51,489 nucleotides of DNA from Bacillota bacterium (GTDB taxonomy: Bacteria > Bacillota > Clostridia > Saccharofermentanales > DTU023): positions 1 through 51,489 of the forward strand of contig JAKPXB010000031.1 in NCBI GenBank assembly GCA_029570375.1. Reading direction: 5' to 3'. A program made the translations under genes and the position numbers. The notes beneath the pieces were generated by a model, which saw nothing but the letters and a program-made list of their open reading frames with translations, did no database searches and was not told the origin of the DNA. Shown one piece after another: positions 49,498-51,489 of the stretch. Numbering within the stretch: position 1 is the first letter of the stretch; each line of letters opens with the position of its first letter.

Positions 49498-51489
49498 TTA
49501 TCTGCCCCTGTAATCATCATAGGGACCCATCCTTTCATGGGTGGGCTGAATTCCAAAATATTCGCATAATATACGGTAAGAGATATCTGAGGAGTATTCG
49601 CCGTATGCGCCATCCGAAATTGCATGCGCGATGACAATCTCAGGATCGTCGGCAGGAGCGAAGCAGACAAAAACAGAATTAGAAATCGGCTCCATCTTTT
49701 CATTGAACGATTCGGCCGTCCCCGTCTTACAGGCTACCGATACCGGAAAATCGTGCAGCAGCTTCCCTGTACGGGTGCTCATATTTTTCGACAGCGATAT
49801 CATGGCCGTGCGGAGCATGCTCATACTCTGCTCTTTAAAACCGATCGGTTCGCGTTCAATCTTCTCCGGGACAAGGATCGTCCCATCGGGCGATACCACT
49901 TCTTTGATAAAGTGCGGTGTGACGAGATAGTTTGTGGCGAGGCCGGTGACGCCGCGCGCCATCTGCATCATGGTATAGCTGTTATAGAACTGGCCGATCG
50001 ATGTCTGGCATGTATCGGCGATAAACCAGGTTTTATCCTCCGGCTTCGCATTCAGCTGCCTTTTCACTTCACGCGATGGCCGGATGCCGGCGGCTTCGCC
50101 GCTGATGTCCAGTCCGGGATACTCGCCCAGGCCAATTCTTCTTGCCGTCTCACTGATTGTATCGATGCCGGTCTCAACCGCATTCTGAAAGAAATACAGG
50201 TTACAGCTTGTCGCCATTCCCCGCGCGAAATCGAGCGCGCCATGCCCCGTATACCGCATGTAACAGTACCAGACAAATCCTCCGATCTCCTGATGGCCGC
50301 GGCATATCCTTACCTGATTGTTCGGGGTGACGACTCCCGCCTCCAGGGCTGCCATGCCGGACACTGTTTTAAAAGTCGAGCCAGGCGTGTATGTCTCCGC
50401 AATACAGCGGTTCAGGAGAGGGCGGTATTCGGTATCGGTCAGCATCTCGCGGACGCGCTTCGCCGCGTCAGGGTCTCTCGACATATTAATAAAATCAGAC
50501 GGATCATAGTATGGGTAGTTGGCATTGACGAGGACCGCGCCCGTTTTTGCGTTGAGCACAACAACACAGCCTCCAGGCGCTTCCATAATTCGATTTTTGT
50601 GTGAACTCCCACGGTATTCGAATATCTTTCGTTCCAGCTCCTCCATCGCGCATTTCTGGAGATTGAGGTCGATTGTCATTTTGACTTCGTTGCCGGGAAC
50701 CGGCATGGACATAATCTCTCCGGGGAACGTGACAGGAGATTCAGATTCCTTTCCCTGCCATGACTGAATAGTCGCCGTTCCTCTGACACCTCTCAAATAC
50801 TGGTCGGCCGCCTGTTCGACGCCGGATTTGCCGATCACGTCCGTATTGCTGTAGCCCAGAGACCTCAGTCTCGCGTATTCATTGGCGGAAATCTGCCCCA
50901 CATACCCCAGCGCGTGACTGACGAAACGGCTGTCGTCCGTGTAGCGCCGCGTGTACTGCTGGGAAACAACAAGACCCGGATAGCGGTAATTCTGCTCCGT
51001 CAAACGTGCGGAAAGCGCTTCAGGCACCGATTCCGACAGCGTGATCGGCTGGTGGTTCAAAAAAAGCCAGTTATTCTCGAGAAGCAGATAGCGCAGCTGC
51101 ATGATAATGAAGGCTTCGCCATCCGAATAGAGGCGGCTGCCCGAGGTGCGGTCAGGTTCAATCGCGAAATAATCATAGAGGAGATAATCAAACAGTTCAT
51201 CCGGCTTTTCGCGGACAACACGGCGTCTGAGCCTCGCGGAGACGGCTTTCTCCTGGGTCACCAGGTTTAATACGTTGGGATCCGTCTGCCACCGGACAAT
51301 CTCTTCCATATTCTGCCGGAAAACAAAAGACAGTGATTCATCTGTTTTCAGAAGGGTCTTCCCTCGCAGCTCGGAAGGTACATCGAGCCATTTCAGCAGA
51401 GGGCTTTGAAATGTACAGCCAAATTCATCAAATAGAAGAGCGACATCAAGAAGGAAACGATTTAGCTGATCGTTCGTCATATCGGTTGA
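49498..51489 (-). CDS. Class B penicillin-binding protein (PBP2/MrdA-like), N-terminus cut by window edge
   Basis: At least 660 residues; the frame is still open at 51489 and the usual N-terminal membrane helix is missing, so the gene continues beyond the window. The pedestal domain has LVVSQQYTRRYTDDSRFVSHALGYVG and GKSGVEQAADQYLRGVRGT. The transpeptidase motifs are STFK (serine nucleophile in TPGSTFKTVS), SCN and KTGT. It cross-links wall peptides during elongation. It ends GIQPTHERMGPYDDYRGR. The methylglyoxal-synthase-like gene follows after 128 bases with no recognisable terminator. Confidence 0.9.
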   Translation of the reverse strand, partial: STDMTNDQLNRFLLDVALLFDEFGCTFQSPLLKWLDVPSELRGKTLLKTDESLSFVFRQNMEEIVRWQTDPNVLNLVTQEKAVSARLRRRVVREKPDELFDYLLYDYFAIEPDRTSGSRLYSDGEAFIIMQLRYLLLENNWLFLNHQPITLSESVPEALSARLTEQNYRYPGLVVSQQYTRRYTDDSRFVSHALGYVGQISANEYARLRSLGYSNTDVIGKSGVEQAADQYLRGVRGTATIQSWQGKESESPVTFPGEIMSMPVPGNEVKMTIDLNLQKCAMEELERKIFEYRGSSHKNRIMEAPGGCVVVLNAKTGAVLVNANYPYYDPSDFINMSRDPDAAKRVREMLTDTEYRPLLNRCIAETYTPGSTFKTVSGMAALEAGVVTPNNQVRICRGHQEIGGFVWYCYMRYTGHGALDFARGMATSCNLYFFQNAVETGIDTISETARRIGLGEYPGLDISGEAAGIRPSREVKRQLNAKPEDKTWFIADTCQTSIGQFYNSYTMMQMARGVTGLATNYLVTPHFIKEVVSPDGTILVPEKIEREPIGFKEQSMSMLRTAMISLSKNMSTRTGKLLHDFPVSVACKTGTAESFNEKMEPISNSVFVCFAPADDPEIVIAHAISDGAYGEYSSDISYRILCEYFGIQPTHERMGPYDDYRGR

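Noticed and set aside
1-51489. CRISPR array, prophage or insertion sequence
   Set aside because: No regularly spaced repeats, integrase, transposase or phage structural genes are seen on either strand.

Overview
The window reads as chromosomal DNA of a Gram-positive bacterium of the Bacillota, most likely an anaerobic Clostridia-type lineage. The pointers are the efp-asp23-amaP-DUF2273-nusB-xseA order, YerB-like DUF3048 and DUF5702 proteins, a PheB-like ACT protein, a fused NadD-YqeK, a Bacillus/phi3T-type thymidylate synthase and strong AGGAGG ribosome sites. Nearly all genes lie on the minus strand. The plus-strand exceptions are yqeG-lysC, eutBC, a ferritin and one tRNA. I see no prophage, transposase gene, CRISPR array or rRNA.

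Layout. 1-2.8 kb: translation and envelope-stress operon (efp, asp23, amaP, DUF2273, nusB, start of xseA). 3.0-5.0 kb: yqeG-lysC, divergent. 5.0-11.2 kb: a divergent type IIA topoisomerase pair, with a membrane-anchored deacetylase-like gene overlapping its end. 11.3-14.1 kb: five tRNAs (Arg, Gly, Lys, Gln, His) in two operons around a PP2C-like/SH3 membrane protein and a GNAT acetyltransferase. 14.1-17.1 kb: a promoter, a long structured leader and eutBC for ethanolamine breakdown. 17.1-19.6 kb: thyA-folA-ogt (thymidylate/folate and DNA alkylation repair). 19.7-29.4 kb: tRNA-Pro, comEA, rsfS, nadD-yqeK, prfB, a membrane gene, an ACT regulator, rdgB, an M3-peptidase-like pseudoenzyme and argS. 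29.4-34.4 kb: a sugar-nucleotidyltransferase, tRNA-Lys, kbl and a YhaN-like coiled-coil protein. 34.6-35.4 kb: ferritin and tRNA-Thr. 35.4-38.8 kb: class III aminotransferase, a 72-residue protein and an N-acyl-D-amino-acid deacylase. 39-45 kb: transketolase, secA and a DUF3048 lipoprotein. 45.4-48.1 kb: three coupled TadE/TadG-like pseudopilin genes. 48.3-51.5 kb: a GloB-like hydrolase coupled to a methylglyoxal-synthase-like gene, then a class B penicillin-binding protein cut by the window edge.

Most of the window is housekeeping. The unusual material is a series of proteins that keep a fold but have lost hallmark catalytic residues (M3 peptidase-like without HExxH, YhaN-like without the P-loop lysine, methylglyoxal-synthase-like without its catalytic aspartate region, PP2C-like without metal motifs). 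Beside these are fusions (NadD-YqeK, GNAT-like plus Ogt), a release factor 2 gene without the usual programmed frameshift, two REP-like palindromes ending in GGGACGGTTCT, and the orphan aminotransferase/72-residue/deacylase and pseudopilin clusters. All tRNA units carry near-consensus TTGACA/TAGAAT promoters, so a sigma-70-type promoter grammar can be read directly.
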